NCBI GenBank assembly: GCA_036652795.1
Contig: JAVVVD010000003.1
Location: forward strand, 62,001 to 126,000
Direction of reading: 5' to 3'
Source of the DNA: JAVVVD01 sp036652795
Lineage (GTDB): Bacteria > Bacillota > Clostridia > Christensenellales > CAG-138
Length of the DNA: 64,000 nt
Positions 61,932-64,000 of the stretch are shown here, in pieces. A program made the position numbers and the translations under genes. Positions within the stretch are counted from its first letter, which is position 1; each line of letters begins with the position of its first letter. Under the pieces are notes generated by a model. It had not been told where the DNA came from, searched no databases, and saw only the letters and a program-made list of their open reading frames with translations.

Positions 61932-63953
61932 TTATTTTCTGTTTCGTCCACGTGACGGCTTGGCACTGCCTGGCATACCAGGGGCTATTCTTTTCCCGCG
62001 TTCGCCTTCGCCTGTAAGCTCCAGCAATTCATCGCGCAGCTTTGCAGCCACTTCAAACTCCAGCTCAGCCGCCGCCTGCTGCATCTGCTCGCGCAGTAGC
62101 ACTATTCGTGCCGCGCGCTGTTGCTGAGTAAGCGCGCCTTCGTCGTTCTTCCTGCGGCTTGATATCTCAAGTATGCTATGTACACTCTTGTGCACACTCT
62201 GCGGCGTTATGCCATGTTCACTGTTGTAGGCGGTCTGCTTCTCGCGTCGCCTATCAGTTTCCTGTATGGCGTTGTGCATCGAATCCGTTATCCTATCCGC
62301 ATACATTATAACGCGTCCATCCACATTGCGCGCAGCACGGCCAACAGTCTGTATCAGCGAAGTTGTTGAGCGCAAAAATCCTTCTTTATCCGCGTCGAGT
62401 ATCGCCACAAGCCCCACCTCAGGAAGATCCAATCCCTCGCGCAAAAGGTTAATACCCACCAGCACATCGAATTCGCCAAGGCGCAGATCACGTATTATCT
62501 CCATGCGATCTATCGTGGGTATATCCGCATGCATATAGCGCACCTTTATCCCCATGCCGTCCAAATATTCCGTAAGTGTTTCCGCCATGCGCTTTGTAAG
62601 CGTTGTGACCAATGTGCGATATCCTCTTTGCGCCATCATCCGCACCTCGCCCAGCAGATCATCCACCTGACCCTTTACAGGCCGCACACTTATCACTGGA
62701 TCTACAAGGCCTGTTGGGCGGATTATCTGCTCTGCTATCCTGGCCGCCTCATTCATTTCATATTCGGATGGAGTGGCGCTCACGCAGATAAGCTGGTTAA
62801 ATCTGCTGCTAAATTCTTCGAATTTAAGCGGTCTATTATCAAATGCGGATGGCAGACGAAACCCATAATCCACTAGATTTTGCTTGCGTGCAAGATCGCC
62901 GCGGTACATGGCGCGCACCTGTGGCAGCGTCACGTGCGATTCATCCACCATCACGAGAAAATCCTTTGGAAAATAATCCAACAGCGTAAATGGCGGTTGA
63001 CCCGGGGTGCGTCCGTCAAAATAGCGCGAGTAGTTTTCAATACCCTGGCAGTAGCCGATCTCACGCATCATCTCTATATCATAGTTGGTGCGTTGCTCGA
63101 TGCGCTGCGCCTCAATCAGCTTATTTTCGGCCTTGAAGTATTCAATCTGTTTTTCAAGATCTGCCTCGATATCGCCTATCGAGGCCTCTAGTTTTTCCCG
63201 CCCGGTGGCATAGTGCGTGGCGGGGAATACCACCGCGTGCGCACAGTCGTTTATCACATCTCCCGTAACCACGCTTATCTCGCTTATCCGCTCTATCTCA
63301 TCCCCAAAAAACTCCACCCTAAGCGCCTTATCCGTCCAGCTTATCGGATATATCTCCAATACGTCGCCTTTTACCCTAAAGGTTCCGCGTGTAAAATCAA
63401 ACTCATTGCGTTGGAACTGTATGTCTATCAGGCTGCGCATCACGTCATCCCTATCTACCTGCATACCCTGCCTCAGCGATACGCTCATGCGCAGATATTC
63501 CTCAGGATCGCCTAGCGCATATATGCAGGAAACAGACGACACTATTATAACATCCCGCCTTTCATTGAGCGCGCACGTAGCGCTGTGGCGCAGCTTATCT
63601 ATTTCATCGTTAATCGTGGCAGCCTTTTCTATGTATGTATCCGAAGCGGCGATGTACGCCTCCGGCTGATAATAATCATAATAGCTTACGAAGTACTCCA
63701 CCGCACTTTCGGGAAAAAATTCCTTGAATTCGCTGCAAAGCTGCGCAGCAAGCGTTTTATTGTGTGCAATAACAAGCGTGGGCCGCTGCACACGCTCTAT
63801 CACCTTTGCCATTGTAAATGTTTTGCCGCTGCCCGTAACTCCCAGCAGCACCTGAGTCCTATCGCCTGCTATCACACCGGCAGCCAGCGCATCTATAGCG
63901 GCAGGCTGATCTCCCTGTGGCGTAAATGGCGACACGACCTTAAATTCGTTCAT
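61932..63953 (-). CDS. uvrB: Excinuclease ABC subunit B
   Basis: A 673-residue helicase-like protein: Walker A GVTGSGKTFTMAKV, beta-hairpin region FVSYYDYYQPEAYIAASDTY, MVDESHVTLPQ, later motifs VGINLLREGLDLPE and QTVGRAARN, and a C-terminal UVR motif. GAGG precedes the ATG. Directly followed by uvrA as a repair operon. Confidence 0.97.
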   Translation of the reverse strand: MNEFKVVSPFTPQGDQPAAIDALAAGVIAGDRTQVLLGVTGSGKTFTMAKVIERVQRPTLVIAHNKTLAAQLCSEFKEFFPESAVEYFVSYYDYYQPEAYIAASDTYIEKAATINDEIDKLRHSATCALNERRDVIIVSSVSCIYALGDPEEYLRMSVSLRQGMQVDRDDVMRSLIDIQFQRNEFDFTRGTFRVKGDVLEIYPISWTDKALRVEFFGDEIERISEISVVTGDVINDCAHAVVFPATHYATGREKLEASIGDIEADLEKQIEYFKAENKLIEAQRIEQRTNYDIEMMREIGYCQGIENYSRYFDGRTPGQPPFTLLDYFPKDFLVMVDESHVTLPQVRAMYRGDLARKQNLVDYGFRLPSAFDNRPLKFEEFSSRFNQLICVSATPSEYEMNEAARIAEQIIRPTGLVDPVISVRPVKGQVDDLLGEVRMMAQRGYRTLVTTLTKRMAETLTEYLDGMGIKVRYMHADIPTIDRMEIIRDLRLGEFDVLVGINLLREGLDLPEVGLVAILDADKEGFLRSTTSLIQTVGRAARNVDGRVIMYADRITDSMHNAIQETDRRREKQTAYNSEHGITPQSVHKSVHSILEISSRRKNDEGALTQQQRAARIVLLREQMQQAAAELEFEVAAKLRDELLELTGEGERGKRIAPGMPGSAKPSRGRNRK

Positions 63954-64000
63954 CCATTACCTCAATATTCAAAATCAACAGATACAGAGCTATCCAGCAC

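Overview
The window looks like a chromosomal segment of an anaerobic, Gram-positive, Clostridia-like bacterium, probably from an uncultivated gut or digester-type lineage. The evidence is a SpoIID-family protein with a dockerin, a membrane-anchored cohesin, a valS T-box leader, two Rex redox repressors, a rubrerythrin with its rubredoxin at the N-terminus, an iron alcohol dehydrogenase, Gram-positive lipoproteins and strong Shine-Dalgarno sites. No species is claimed. I saw no phage, insertion sequence or CRISPR array; nearly everything is intact operons.

Layout. 1-250: a tRNA-Lys preceded by a duplicated copy of its promoter and 5' end. 290-3400: a SpoIID/LytB-dockerin gene overlapping a membrane-anchored cohesin gene. 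3548-13568: a metallo-hydrolase, then cobU-cobS-cobC-cbiB-cobD, a cobalamin riboswitch, a BtuFCD-type importer, cobT and cbiZ. Together these form a corrinoid salvage and remodelling locus without corrin-ring synthesis. 13725-16822 (minus): rex, a LysR regulator and an iron alcohol dehydrogenase, linked by repeated ATATCGATAT palindromes. 16845-25605 (minus): a Tad/Flp pilus operon behind a c-di-GMP-I riboswitch. 25649-28085 (minus): a second c-di-GMP-I riboswitch, a small secreted protein, a nucleotidyltransferase (MNT), a cupin/HD-GYP phosphodiesterase and a HEPN protein. 28211-34199 (minus): pstSCAB-phoU-phoPR, in which PstS is circularly permuted. Next come ftsH, a C_GCAxxG protein, an Opp peptide importer, an ECF sigma/anti-sigma pair and a large EAL phosphodiesterase. 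46845-47539 is an orphan region, followed by six tRNAs. 48350-49464: a DUF421/DUF4363 pair. 49513-52483: valS with its T-box. 52576-64000 (minus): a DUF4870 protein, a heterodimeric ABC exporter with an attenuator leader peptide, rubrerythrin, a second Rex, a nitroreductase, uvrA and uvrB.

How it works together. Cyclic di-GMP is a recurring theme: two riboswitches, an HD-GYP and an EAL enzyme lie around the Tad pilus genes, and the riboswitch closest to the HD-GYP would place that enzyme under control of its own substrate. Redox sensing is a second theme (two Rex paralogues, rubrerythrin, nitroreductase, alcohol dehydrogenase). Scavenging of corrinoids, phosphate and peptides is a third. The items most worth a second look are the cohesin/SpoIID-dockerin pair, the MNT/HD-GYP/HEPN operon between two c-di-GMP switches, the leader peptide ahead of the ABC exporter, the permuted PstS and the ATATCGATAT operators.

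All calls come from reading the sequence and from knowledge of the families; no database search was run.
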